A stretch of DNA of 64,000 nucleotides. Source: Lachnospiraceae bacterium. GTDB lineage: Bacteria > Bacillota > Clostridia > Lachnospirales > Lachnospiraceae. Location: NCBI GenBank assembly GCA_017445585.1, contig JAFSTX010000080.1:18943-82942 (forward strand), given 5' to 3'. This document shows positions 16,682 to 24,978 of the stretch, in pieces (position 1 is the stretch's first letter; each line of letters starts with the position of its first letter). Both the position numbers and the translations under genes were made by a program. The notes under the pieces are model-generated. The model made no database searches. It had not been told where the DNA came from and saw only the letters and a program-made list of their open reading frames with translations.

Positions 16682-17098
16682 ATGGCAGAAGGAAAAGCAT
16701 TCGGGAATGTTGTCAAATCGCTTCTGGACGGGCTTGAGGGTTATGCGAACGCAAAGACCGTAGTAGGCGACCCCATTACCGTAGGGGACACCACGCTCAT
16801 CCCGCTGATCGACATCACCATCGGAGTCGGTGCGGGAGCAGGCCTGAACGACGATAAGAAAAAGTCGCGCGAGGGAGGCGGCATGGGTGCAAAGCTCACC
16901 ACTACGGGTATCATCATGGTCAGAGACGGCGCCGTCAGGATCATAGACGTGAAGGAACAGAATACAGCTATGAAAGTCCTGGATCTGATCCCCGAGATCG
17001 TAAACCGCTTCACAGGCAAGACGAAGATCTCCGAGGAAGATGTGGCAGATGCTGTAGCTAAGGTCAAGGCCGAGGCAGCTGGCGAGTCAGAAGAATAA
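16682..17098 (+). CDS. ytfJ: GerW family sporulation protein (YtfJ)
   Basis: 138 residues, the usual size. GDPITVGDTTLIPLIDITIG (about 29-48), a glycine-rich segment with GGGMGAKLTTTGIIMV, and a basic RIIDVKEQ region are the family hallmarks. In Bacillus, YtfJ/GerW is a forespore protein needed for normal germination. ATG at 16682 follows AAGGAGG, 11 bases after the DUF2953 gene. Its presence suggests the organism comes from a spore-forming lineage. Confidence 0.9.
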   Translation: MAEGKAFGNVVKSLLDGLEGYANAKTVVGDPITVGDTTLIPLIDITIGVGAGAGLNDDKKKSREGGGMGAKLTTTGIIMVRDGAVRIIDVKEQNTAMKVLDLIPEIVNRFTGKTKISEEDVADAVAKVKAEAAGESEE

Positions 17099-17144
17099 AG
17101 AAAGCGAGAAAGAAGCAGCCGCAAGCGACTGCTTCTGACTATAT

Positions 17145-18050
17145 ATGGAGAAACGTTCCAAGACAACATCAGTCATAATGCTGCTGATATCAGTGCTGAT
17201 ATTCGGCAGCATCGGCGTATTCCGGCGCCTTATGGGCTTTCCATCGGGCTTCTCGGCCATGTGCAGGGGTCTTGTCGGTTCGCTGTTTGTGATCGCCTAT
17301 ATCAAGCTTCGCGGCGGCAGGCTGCGCGGAGGTATCGGCAGGAGGTCCTTCCTTCTGGCTATCGCTTCCGGAGCGTTGATAGGCATCAACTGGATCTTTC
17401 TCTTTGAAGCGTTTATCTATACGACCGTACCGGTTGCCACACTCTTTAATCACACGGAGCCGTTCTTCGTATTCTTTCTCGCGGCGATCTTTCTGGGCGA
17501 GAAGCTGACGCTGCGCAAGACCGTATGCTCTGTCATAGCTCTGATCGGTATGGTGCTGCTCTCGGGTGTCGTTGAGGGAGGCTTTTCCGATGCAGGAGAG
17601 ATTAAAGGCGTGCTCTACGGGCTCATATCGGGCTTCATCTACGCCTGTGTGATAATCCTTAATAAAAAGACCACGGATATCGATATGTATCGCAGAACAG
17701 CCATACAGCTGGCAGCTTCCGGAGTTGTGGTGATCCCATATGTCATCCTGAACAATGAATTTGCTGCCCTTCCGCAGGATCTGACTTCCTGGCTTCTGCT
17801 GGCTTTCGTATGTCTCGTACATACCGGTTTAGCCTACTGCCTGCATTTCGGCGGTATGGACGGCCTCAGTGCGTATACCGTGGGGCTGATCACCTATATC
17901 GATCCGATTACGGCACTGATTCTGTCGGCGGTGATCCTCGACGAGGAACTTACACTGCTCGGCGTGATAGGCGCTGTGCTGATCCTCGGCGCTACGCTCG
18001 TCAGCGAGATGCGGACAGGCAGGAGAGAAGCTTCTGACACAGGAAACTGA
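17145..18050 (+). CDS. DMT superfamily EamA-type transporter
   Basis: 301 residues, ten predicted membrane helices in two EamA repeats (about 5-140 and 155-290). The second repeat ends with GLITYIDPITALILSAVILDEELT, typical of the drug/metabolite family. Substrate unknown; relatives export amino acids or metabolites. The ribosome site before ATG 17145 is poor, and an 8-bp hairpin (AGAAGCAG, CTGCTTCT; 17111-17136) lies just upstream, which may limit expression or mark the end of the previous operon. Confidence 0.88.
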   Translation: MEKRSKTTSVIMLLISVLIFGSIGVFRRLMGFPSGFSAMCRGLVGSLFVIAYIKLRGGRLRGGIGRRSFLLAIASGALIGINWIFLFEAFIYTTVPVATLFNHTEPFFVFFLAAIFLGEKLTLRKTVCSVIALIGMVLLSGVVEGGFSDAGEIKGVLYGLISGFIYACVIILNKKTTDIDMYRRTAIQLAASGVVVIPYVILNNEFAALPQDLTSWLLLAFVCLVHTGLAYCLHFGGMDGLSAYTVGLITYIDPITALILSAVILDEELTLLGVIGAVLILGATLVSEMRTGRREASDTGN

Positions 18051-18054
18051 AATC

Positions 18055-18747
18055 ATGATGCGCTTTGGCAAGACACTGACAGCTGCATTTGGCATACTTT
18101 TGCTGCTCCTTCTTATCGGAGCGGGCCTGGCAGTTACGCTGTCATGCCGGTCTCTGTATACATCAGGTATAGACGAGTGGAGGCTTACGGACATCAGCGG
18201 TCTGGACCGCGATACCATAATCAGGAACTATGATATGATGATGGACTGGACCAGCCCTTTCCACCGGGAAGCTCTGGTATTGCAGGATTACACTCTCAGT
18301 CCGTCTGCAGCTCAGCATTTTGCTGAGTGCAAGGTGCTCTTTGACTTCTTTCTGATAGCCGGCGCGGCGGCGCTGCCGCTGTGCGTGCTGCTGACCGTGC
18401 GTTTTGCCGTGGCGAAGCGATATGGCAGCATCATGGCAGCAGGCCTTATCAGTCTCGTGATCCCCGTAGTCTTTGTACTGTTTGCACTTATTGATTTCGA
18501 TACGCTCTTTGTGATTTTTCATAAGGCGTTTTTCAATAACGACATGTGGATATTTGACAGAGCCACAGATCCGGTGATCGATATCCTTCCCGAAGCGTAT
18601 TTCATGCGCTGTGCGTTTCTGCTCGGCGGTATCATTATCGGCGGAGGAGTGCTTGTCAGCGTGCTTGGGGCAGCCTGTCAGATCAGCCGACGAGCGCATT
18701 GCCGATTACGATCAGACAGCTGCCGACGTCACGGATCTGACGGATGA
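18055..18747 (+). CDS. TIGR01906/DUF1461-like integral membrane protein, frameshifted end
   Basis: 230 residues as read. Membrane segments at about 10-30, 97-117, 125-148 and 180-205, with an extracytoplasmic loop containing DRDTIIRNYDMMMDW and SPFHREALVL, resemble the TIGR01906 family (unknown function). The last 20 residues in this frame are Arg/Cys-rich and implausible. In the +1 frame the DNA continues with an acidic tail (DERIADYDQTAADVTD...) to TAA at 18788-18790. Removing one G from GGGG (18667-18670) would join the two. This is either a frameshift mutation or a sequencing error. It sits 4 bases after the EamA gene and is probably co-transcribed. Confidence 0.75.
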   Translation: MMRFGKTLTAAFGILLLLLLIGAGLAVTLSCRSLYTSGIDEWRLTDISGLDRDTIIRNYDMMMDWTSPFHREALVLQDYTLSPSAAQHFAECKVLFDFFLIAGAAALPLCVLLTVRFAVAKRYGSIMAAGLISLVIPVVFVLFALIDFDTLFVIFHKAFFNNDMWIFDRATDPVIDILPEAYFMRCAFLLGGIIIGGGVLVSVLGAACQISRRAHCRLRSDSCRRHGSDG

Positions 18748-18790
18748 GCAGCTCGAAGAGCTCCCGCGGTACCGTTTTTCAAAAATATAA
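18662..18790 (+). other. Out-of-frame coding-like tail of the preceding gene
   Basis: Frame +1 relative to the gene at 18055 reads about 42 codons ending in EQLEELPRYRFSKI. It has the composition of a normal soluble C-terminus and no start with a ribosome site, so it is best seen as the displaced end of the upstream gene. Confidence 0.55.
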
Positions 18791-18798
18791 AAAAGTTC

Positions 18799-18827
18799 TT
18801 GCAATCTGCCTCCGTTTCTGATATAGT
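18799..18827 (+). promoter_or_regulatory. rpmB promoter
   Basis: TTGCAA (18799-18804), 17 bp, TATAGT (18822-18827), 47 bases upstream of rpmB. Confidence 0.75.
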
Positions 18828-18874
18828 AGCAACGTTCTGGGCACGTTGCCCGAATTACGATAGGAGGTGTTGAT

Positions 18875-19060
18875 ATGGCTAAATGTGCAATTTGCGGCAA
18901 GAGCGCTCATTTCGGTAACGCTGTCAGCCACTCACATAGAAGATCTAACAAGATGTGGAAGGCTAACGTTAAGTCTGTCAGAGTTAACGAGAACGGCACC
19001 CATAAGAGAATGTACGTATGCACTTCTTGTCTTAGATCGGGCGCTGTAGAGCGTGTATGA
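18875..19060 (+). CDS. rpmB: 50S ribosomal protein L28
   Basis: 61 residues. MAKCAICGKSAHFGN and CTSCLRSG give two CxxC pairs, so this is the zinc-binding (C+) form. HSHRRSNKMWKANV is the conserved RNA-binding core. ATG 18875 follows TAGGAGGTG. It is monocistronic, with its own promoter and terminator. Confidence 0.97.
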   Translation: MAKCAICGKSAHFGNAVSHSHRRSNKMWKANVKSVRVNENGTHKRMYVCTSCLRSGAVERV

Positions 19061-19090
19061 TCAGTTTTTTGACTGTGGCTTTTGTCGATG

Positions 19091-19119
19091 ATCCGACTCC
19101 TTTAGGGGGGTCGGATTTT
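19091..19119 (+). terminator. rpmB terminator
   Basis: ATCCGACTCC, a TTTA loop and GGGGGGTCGGAT form a stem with one mismatch, followed by a short T run. Confidence 0.75.
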
Positions 19120-19141
19120 CGTTTGTTACAAAAGTGTGATA

Positions 19142-19170
19142 TTGAGTGAACGTTCTGTGAAAACTATAGA
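19142..19170 (+). promoter_or_regulatory. Promoter of the two-component system
   Basis: TTGAGT (19142-19147), 17 bp, TATAGA (19165-19170). The transcript would have a leader of about 130 bases before the response regulator. Confidence 0.55.
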
Positions 19171-19305
19171 TTATTTTCCGGAAATCTGATACATTTTTTA
19201 CTGTAAGGTTTCCGGGCTGCCGGCGTATTGACGGCAGCGGGAAATAAGCAGAAGTGCCGCTTCGGACAGGCGCAGACCTGGAACAACACTCTCAGGAGAC
19301 GTATC

Positions 19306-19983
19306 ATGGACAAAAGCAAAATACTTGTAGTAGACGATGAATCCCGCATGCGAAAGCTCGTAAATGACTTTCTGAGCCGCGCAGGCTATACCGTGCTGGA
19401 GGCCGGCGACGGGATGCAGGCGCTGGAGGTATATGCCTCCGACAAGAGCATCGCACTTATCATACTTGACGTAATGATGCCTGGCCTTAACGGATGGGAT
19501 ACGCTGGAAAGCATAAGAGAGATGTCGTCCGTCCCGGTCATCATGCTCACGGCACGTTCCGAGGAGCAGGATGAGCTCAGGGGCTTCAAGCTGGGTGTGG
19601 ATGAATATATCACAAAACCCTTCAGCCCGAGGATCCTCGTGGCCAGAGTGGATGCGGTGCTCCGCAGATCTGCTTCGACTCAAAGCGAGCAGCACGACAT
19701 CGGAGGAATAGTTATCGATAAATCCGCCCACCGCGTTACCGTGGACGGCCGGGAGATCGATCTGAGCTTCAAAGAGTTCGAACTTCTCGTGTATTTCGTT
19801 GAAAATCAGGGCATAGCCCTCTCCAGGGAAACCATCCTGAACAACGTCTGGAATTATAACTACTTCGGCGATTCCAGGACCATAGACACACACGTCAAAA
19901 AGCTCCGCAGCAAGCTCGGCGAAAAGGGCGACTATATCCACACCGTTTGGGGCATGGGCTACAAATTCGAGGCAGTCAGATGA
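19306..19983 (+). CDS. OmpR/PhoB-type response regulator
   Basis: 225 residues from ATG 19306, which follows CAGGAGA; the longer frame from 19228 lacks a ribosome site. Receiver domain about 1-118: acidic pocket Asp10-Asp11, phospho-acceptor Asp55 in LIILDVMMPG, and the Lys of ITKPFSP. Winged-helix effector domain about 128-225 with FKEFELLVYF and the recognition region ending DYIHTVWGMGYKFE. Its stop overlaps the sensor kinase start as ATGA. The signal is unknown. Confidence 0.95.
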   Translation: MDKSKILVVDDESRMRKLVNDFLSRAGYTVLEAGDGMQALEVYASDKSIALIILDVMMPGLNGWDTLESIREMSSVPVIMLTARSEEQDELRGFKLGVDEYITKPFSPRILVARVDAVLRRSASTQSEQHDIGGIVIDKSAHRVTVDGREIDLSFKEFELLVYFVENQGIALSRETILNNVWNYNYFGDSRTIDTHVKKLRSKLGEKGDYIHTVWGMGYKFEAVR

Positions 19984-21458
19984 AACGTTCTATAAGGATC
20001 AGATATACAGTTATCATTACCGCGGTCGTAGCCGCGGTATTTGCCGCAGTCATGCTCTTTATGGCCTTTGGGCTGGAGCCTTTCGTATCCGGCTCCAAGG
20101 AGAAAGAGATACGCAGCACGATAGCGCGTATCGAGGAGCTTTCCGCGGACGGATTTGACAAGGACGATGCGTTCGAGCTCGTACGCCTCTCCATGGAAAA
20201 AAACTTCGGCATCAGCATCTATACACTCAGCAGCGAGGGTACCACTCAGATCTTTTCCACAAACGTCAGCATAGAGACTGTCAGGAGCCGTTTTGATTTC
20301 TATCTGAGATTCGGAACCGTAAATGCGGACAGGATCATAGAGAATACGGATTCGTACGTCCTCTACCGGACTTTTGACGCCAGGCTGAACGCCCAGCAGA
20401 TAGAGTGCATGGGAAAGACAGAGAATGTGGCCTATATCATATCGACTTCCATGGCCGGGATCATCGAGAATGCGAGCATCACGAACAGGTTCCTGCTGTA
20501 CGTATCTCTGGCCGGAGTACTTATCGCCGCCGTGGTGGTGTATCTCGTATGCCGCAGCCTGACGCGCCCGATATCCGAGCTTGCGGAACAGTCCGAGAAT
20601 ATCTCCAATCTGAATTTCTCGTCGAGGTTTACCGGGGATTCAAAGGATGAAATCGGGACCCTCGGACGTAATATGAACCAGATGTCCGACAGGCTCGAGG
20701 ACACCATCATAGAGCTCCAGAACGCAAACAGCCGCCTGCAGAGCGATATAGCCGAGAAAGAGCGCATCAATAAAATGCAAAAGGATTTCCTGGCGAACGT
20801 TTCACATGAACTTAAGACGCCCATAGCACTGATCCAGGGCTATGCGGAGGGACTTAAGGAAGGCGTGTCGGAGGATACGGCTTTTTATACAGATGTAATA
20901 GTCGAAGAGGCTGATCATATGAATACGATAGTGCGGCGCCTGCTTAATCTGGACGAGATTGAATCAGGACGCCTTGAGCCCGTGATGGAAGAATTCGATC
21001 TCGTGGAGGTCGTCAGGGGAGTCATCTCGTCTTCATCACTGCTTTCAAAGGACAAGGACGTGCACATCAGGATCTCCGCACCGGAGACGCTGATCATCCG
21101 CGCCGACGAATTCATGATAGAGCAGGCAGTGCAGAATTACCTGAGCAACGCCTGCCATCACGTGTCCGATCCGGGTACGATCTGCGTCAGTGCCGGCACA
21201 TACGCAGACGGCAAAGTCTATCTGGAGGTTTTTAATACTGGCAAACCCATCCCCGAGGAGGATCTGCCGCGCATTTGGGAGAAATTCTTCAAGGTCGACA
21301 AAGCCCATACACGAAGCTATGGCGGCAGCGGCATAGGACTGTCCATAGTGCGCACGGTTATAGAACTCCACGGCGGCAGCGTAAGCGCGCGCAACACGGA
21401 GGACGGAGTGATATTTGGTTTTGTTCTGGATAAGGGAACAGATCAGAGCTCTTCGTAA
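19980..21458 (+). CDS. Membrane sensor histidine kinase
   Basis: 492 residues from ATG 19980. Membrane segments at about 8-30 and 165-188 flank an extracytoplasmic sensor domain of about 130 residues. HAMP follows (SLTRPISELAEQSENI), then HisKA with SHELKTPIALIQGYAEG (phospho-acceptor His276), then HATPase_c with N (NYLSNACHH), G1 and G2 (IWEKFFK..., GGSGIGLSIV). It phosphorylates the regulator encoded just upstream. The last 16 bases overlap the convergent gene at 21443. Confidence 0.95.
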   Translation: MKRSIRIRYTVIITAVVAAVFAAVMLFMAFGLEPFVSGSKEKEIRSTIARIEELSADGFDKDDAFELVRLSMEKNFGISIYTLSSEGTTQIFSTNVSIETVRSRFDFYLRFGTVNADRIIENTDSYVLYRTFDARLNAQQIECMGKTENVAYIISTSMAGIIENASITNRFLLYVSLAGVLIAAVVVYLVCRSLTRPISELAEQSENISNLNFSSRFTGDSKDEIGTLGRNMNQMSDRLEDTIIELQNANSRLQSDIAEKERINKMQKDFLANVSHELKTPIALIQGYAEGLKEGVSEDTAFYTDVIVEEADHMNTIVRRLLNLDEIESGRLEPVMEEFDLVEVVRGVISSSSLLSKDKDVHIRISAPETLIIRADEFMIEQAVQNYLSNACHHVSDPGTICVSAGTYADGKVYLEVFNTGKPIPEEDLPRIWEKFFKVDKAHTRSYGGSGIGLSIVRTVIELHGGSVSARNTEDGVIFGFVLDKGTDQSSS

Positions 21459-21913
21459 TCGATGCCGTTCTTTGTAAGGAATCTTTCGACAAAGGCCTCC
21501 CAGCCCGTCTCGGCAGTTTTGTCGGCCACGAATCTCGCATAGGCACAGCCCGTGGTGCAGGAGAGTTCGCCTTTTTCATAACGGATATTGAGATACAGGC
21601 CGGAAACGTCTGTATCTTTTTCTATACCGAGCGCTCCGAGCGTAGAGCTGAGATTGCCGTCGGAGAGCTTGAGGACTATCTTGAAGCTCTTTGGGAGCTC
21701 TTTGCCTTTTATCACGGAGAAAGCAAGCGGTCTGACCTGTCCCCAGCTGACGGAGTCGTCGCCTTCTTCGGGAGTCTGGATCAGATGGCCGTCTATGATG
21801 AGTGAAAAAACCGTGACAAAGCTGGCTTCGCTCACGAGGAAATTATCGAAAACGGAGTTTACAAACAATGCCGCTGTAAAATCTTTCTGATTGGTGATAT
21901 TATATATTTTCAT
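21443..21913 (-). CDS. DUF5721-like protein of unknown function
   Basis: 156 residues. The N-terminal MKIYNITNQKDFTAALF and FLVSEASFVTVFSLIIDG segments match my memory of DUF5721, small cytoplasmic proteins restricted to Clostridia; the label is tentative. No membrane segment or catalytic motif is visible. It is divergent from queH (20-base gap) and its 3' end overlaps the sensor kinase gene by 16 bases on the other strand. Confidence 0.65.
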   Translation of the reverse strand: MKIYNITNQKDFTAALFVNSVFDNFLVSEASFVTVFSLIIDGHLIQTPEEGDDSVSWGQVRPLAFSVIKGKELPKSFKIVLKLSDGNLSSTLGALGIEKDTDVSGLYLNIRYEKGELSCTTGCAYARFVADKTAETGWEAFVERFLTKNGIDYEEL

Positions 21914-21933
21914 AAGGGGAGTATATCAGATAA

Positions 21934-22488
21934 ATGTGTAAAAAGAAACTGTTACTTCACAGCTGCTGCGGGCCGTGCTCAAGCGCGGTCCTCGAACGTC
22001 TGCATGAAGACTACGAGATCACGGTACTGTATTATAATCCGAATATTTATCCTCCGGACGAGTATGCGCACCGGCTGGCTACGCAGCGTCAGATCATAGA
22101 TTCACTGCCTTTCGGCGATGAGATAAAGCTGGTTGAGGGAGAATACGATCCCGCTGCTTTTGACGAGCTTGCAAAAGGCTGCGAGTCCGATCCGGAGGGC
22201 GGCGAGCGGTGCAGGCGCTGCTTTGAAATGAGACTGGGCGGCGCGGCTGAATATGCAGCCTCGCACGGCTTTGACCTCTTTACGACGACGCTGTCCATCA
22301 GCCCGCACAAGAATTCAAAGCTTCTCAATGAGATCGGAGAGCGTCTTTCGACCGAATACGGCGTGCCCTGGCTGCATTCGGATTTCAAAAAGCAGAACGG
22401 TTATCTGCGGTCCATCGAGCTCTCGCGGGAGTACGGGCTCTACAGACAGGATTACTGCGGCTGCAAGTTTTCCGTCAGGGACAAATAA
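21934..22488 (+). CDS. queH: Epoxyqueuosine reductase QueH
   Basis: 184 residues. The QueH/DUF208 family carries Cys pairs that hold an Fe-S cluster: LLLHSCCGPCSSAVLERL near the start, RCRRCFEMRL mid-protein, and DYCGCKFS near the end. TTTLSISPHKNS is also diagnostic. It performs the last step of queuosine biosynthesis in tRNA, an oxygen-independent alternative to QueG. No other queuosine genes are nearby. The ATG start 20 bases from the divergent gene implies a very short leader. Confidence 0.92.
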   Translation: MCKKKLLLHSCCGPCSSAVLERLHEDYEITVLYYNPNIYPPDEYAHRLATQRQIIDSLPFGDEIKLVEGEYDPAAFDELAKGCESDPEGGERCRRCFEMRLGGAAEYAASHGFDLFTTTLSISPHKNSKLLNEIGERLSTEYGVPWLHSDFKKQNGYLRSIELSREYGLYRQDYCGCKFSVRDK

Positions 22489-22525
22489 TCATCATTTTTA
22501 TTGATTTTTCCACTTGCGGCGGGTC

Positions 22526-22554
22526 TTTACATTAATCCGCCGAAGTTATAAAAT
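22526..22554 (+). promoter_or_regulatory. ackA promoter
   Basis: TTTACA (22526-22531), 17 bp, TAAAAT (22549-22554), 40 bases upstream of the start. Confidence 0.7.
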
Positions 22555-22594
22555 AGCAAAGGTTTTGTGAGTATACAAACAGGAGGAACAGTAC

Positions 22595-23782
22595 ATGAAG
22601 ATTTTGGTAGTTAACTGCGGGAGCTCATCCCTGAAGTATCAGCTTATCGATTCCGAGACCGAGGTCATGGAGGCGAAGGGTCTCTGCGAGAGGATCGGTA
22701 TCGACGGGCGCCTGACTCATCAGGTCACCGGCAAGGATAAGTATGTAGTCGAGGCTCCCATGCCTGACCATACCGCCGCCATCGAGCTTGTCATGAAGGC
22801 TCTTGTGGATCCCGAGCACGGCGTTATCGCTTCTACGGATGAGATCGATGCCATCGGCCACCGCGTACTGCACGGCGGACCCACTCTGACCACCCCCATG
22901 CTGGTCGATCAGCACGTAAAGGACGTCATCCGCGAGTGCTTTGACCTTGGCCCGCTGCATAATCCTGCAAATCTCATGGGTATCGAGGCCTGCGAGGCAG
23001 CAATGCCCGGCAAGCCCAACGCGGTCGTTTTCGATACGACTTTTGGCATGGCCATGCCCGAGAGCCATTATCTCTATGCTATTCCCTATGAATATTATGA
23101 AAAGTACGGCGTCCGCCGCTACGGCTTCCACGGCACCAGCCATACCTTCGTCTCTCAGGAAGCTATCAAGTTCGGTGGCCTGAAGCCCGACGCAAAGGTC
23201 ATCGTATGCCATCTGGGCAACGGTGCTTCCGTATCCGCATCCATCGGCGGCAAGTGCGTGGATACTTCCATGGGTCTTACCCCGCTTGAGGGCCTGATCA
23301 TGGGCACCCGCTCCGGCGATGTCGATCCGGCCGTAGTCCAGTACATTGCCAACAAAGAGGGCATGGATGTCAACGAGGTCCTTAACCTTCTGAACAAGAA
23401 GTCCGGTATGCTGGGTCTCTCCGGCGTCTCCAGCGACTTCCGTGACGTCGAGGCCGCAAAGAACGAGGGCAATCACCTTGCCGCGGTCGCTCTTGAGGCT
23501 TTCCGTTATCGCGTAGCCAAGTACATCGGCGCGTACACCGCTGCCATGGACGGCGTGGATGCCATCGCCTTTACCGCAGGCGTCGGCGAGAACGACAAGG
23601 TCGCCCGCAAGGAGATCTGCAGCTACCTCACCTACCTCGGCGTTAAGATCGACGACGAGCGCAACGATGTCCGCGGCGTGAACCGCGTCATCTCTGCCGA
23701 TGATTCAGCAGTCAAGGTCATGCTTATCCCTACCAACGAGGAGCTGGCCATCGCCCGCGAGACCGTCGCGCTGATCAGATAA
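22595..23782 (+). CDS. ackA: Acetate kinase
   Basis: 395 residues, standard length. VVNCGSSSLKYQL (start), FDTTFG, GFHGTSH, CHLGNGASVSA, MGTRSGDVDP and AFTAGVGEND are the ASKHA-fold phosphate, acetate and nucleotide-binding motifs. It makes ATP and acetate from acetyl phosphate, the main energy-yielding step of acetogenic fermentation. The phosphotransacetylase gene, often adjacent, is absent from this window. The strong AGGAGG site and C-rich codon choice indicate high expression. It is monocistronic. Confidence 0.97.
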   Translation: MKILVVNCGSSSLKYQLIDSETEVMEAKGLCERIGIDGRLTHQVTGKDKYVVEAPMPDHTAAIELVMKALVDPEHGVIASTDEIDAIGHRVLHGGPTLTTPMLVDQHVKDVIRECFDLGPLHNPANLMGIEACEAAMPGKPNAVVFDTTFGMAMPESHYLYAIPYEYYEKYGVRRYGFHGTSHTFVSQEAIKFGGLKPDAKVIVCHLGNGASVSASIGGKCVDTSMGLTPLEGLIMGTRSGDVDPAVVQYIANKEGMDVNEVLNLLNKKSGMLGLSGVSSDFRDVEAAKNEGNHLAAVALEAFRYRVAKYIGAYTAAMDGVDAIAFTAGVGENDKVARKEICSYLTYLGVKIDDERNDVRGVNRVISADDSAVKVMLIPTNEELAIARETVALIR

Positions 23783-23817
23783 TCCGGTTTAGTTCTTCGC
23801 GAACGGATATACTTAAT

Positions 23818-23879
23818 AAAAAGCAGGATGTTTCTTTTGCTCCCACACGCTTGTGTCCGCAAAATACATCCTGCTTTTT
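23818..23879 (+). terminator. ackA terminator, long stem
   Basis: AAAAAGCAGGATGT pairs with ACATCCTGCTTTTT across a 34-base loop; A-rich and T-rich ends allow action in both directions. Confidence 0.85.
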
Positions 23880-23984
23880 CTAACCGCATATCCGCCTTCG
23901 CCGGTCACGAGTTCGCTCGGTACGGACGGCATACCCGCCTGAGCACAGGACTCTGTGACAAGCGCAGCACACTTCACTCTGAAC

Positions 23985-24013
23985 TTGAAACAAGGGCGGT
24001 GTTAGAGTATAAT
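23985..24013 (+). promoter_or_regulatory. Promoter of the fmt to AI-2E-family operon
   Basis: TTGAAA (23985-23990), 17 bp, TATAAT (24008-24013), 25 bases before the fmt ATG. Confidence 0.85.
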
Positions 24014-24038
24014 TCTTACGTTTGATCGGAGGATAAAG

Positions 24039-24977
24039 ATGAGACTTGTTTATATGGGAACACCTGATATAGCCGTTCCGGCGCTTGAAGCGCTGATAGA
24101 GGCCGGACACGATGTGGCGGCCGTGGTGACGCAGCCCGACAGGGCGCAGGGCAGACACAAGGAGCTTGTGCCTCCGCCTGTCAAAGCAGCTGCGCTGGCT
24201 CATGGTATCCCCGTGCTTCAGCCGGAAAAAGCCTCCGACCCGGATTTTATAGAGGAACTGCGGATATACAAGCCCGAATCGATCGTCGTAATGGCATACG
24301 GCCAGATCCTGAAAAAATCTCTTCTCGAGCTTCCGCCACTCGGATGCATAAATATCCACGCGTCTCTGCTTCCAAAGTACAGAGGCGCCGCCCCGATCCA
24401 GGCTGCTATCCTGGCAGGAGAAGAGATGACCGGCGTAACGACCATGTTTATGGACGAGGGGCTGGATACCGGGGATATGCTGCTGAAGGAAACCGTCAAT
24501 ATCGATGAGGCGGAGACCGCAGAGACGCTGGAAGTCAAGCTTGCCCTGGCCGGAGGACGGCTCATAGTCCGCACGCTTGATGAACTTGCAGCAGGCAGAC
24601 TGGAGCGTGAGAAGCAGGACGATGCCGCCTCCACCTACGTCAAAATGATCCGCAAGGAAGAAGGCCAGATCGACTGGAACGCGAGCGCGCTCGATATAGA
24701 GCGACGTATCCGGGCTTTTTATCCCTGGCCCGGGACCTATACCTGGCACAACGGCGGCAGGATCAAGATTTATGCCGCGTACGTAATGGGGATGGCCGGC
24801 GACGCTCCGGCGGGAACGGTCGTTTCCGCTGCAGACGGCAGGATCATAGTTGCCTGCGGCGAAGGAGCACTGAATATCACCTCGCTCCAGAGCGAAGGCA
24901 AAAAACGCATGGACGCGGCTGATTTCCTCAGAGGGTACAGACTCTCAGCTGGAGATCGCTTTACGGGAAAAGAATGA
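24039..24977 (+). CDS. fmt: Methionyl-tRNA formyltransferase
   Basis: 312 residues. MRLVYMGTPDIAVPAL start, formyl-THF site INIHASLLPKYRGAAPIQAAI (Asn and His catalytic), and TGVTTMFMDEGLDTGDML with the catalytic Asp. The C-terminal OB-like domain covers about 210-312. It formylates initiator Met-tRNA. TGA is followed one base later by the rsmB ATG. First gene of the long operon; no def or priA is seen next to it, although they often accompany fmt. Confidence 0.96.
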   Translation: MRLVYMGTPDIAVPALEALIEAGHDVAAVVTQPDRAQGRHKELVPPPVKAAALAHGIPVLQPEKASDPDFIEELRIYKPESIVVMAYGQILKKSLLELPPLGCINIHASLLPKYRGAAPIQAAILAGEEMTGVTTMFMDEGLDTGDMLLKETVNIDEAETAETLEVKLALAGGRLIVRTLDELAAGRLEREKQDDAASTYVKMIRKEEGQIDWNASALDIERRIRAFYPWPGTYTWHNGGRIKIYAAYVMGMAGDAPAGTVVSAADGRIIVACGEGALNITSLQSEGKKRMDAADFLRGYRLSAGDRFTGKE

Positions 24978-24978
24978 A

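Noticed and set aside
22625..23476. Long antisense frame within ackA
   Set aside because: Same codon-bias shadow effect; no recognisable protein features.
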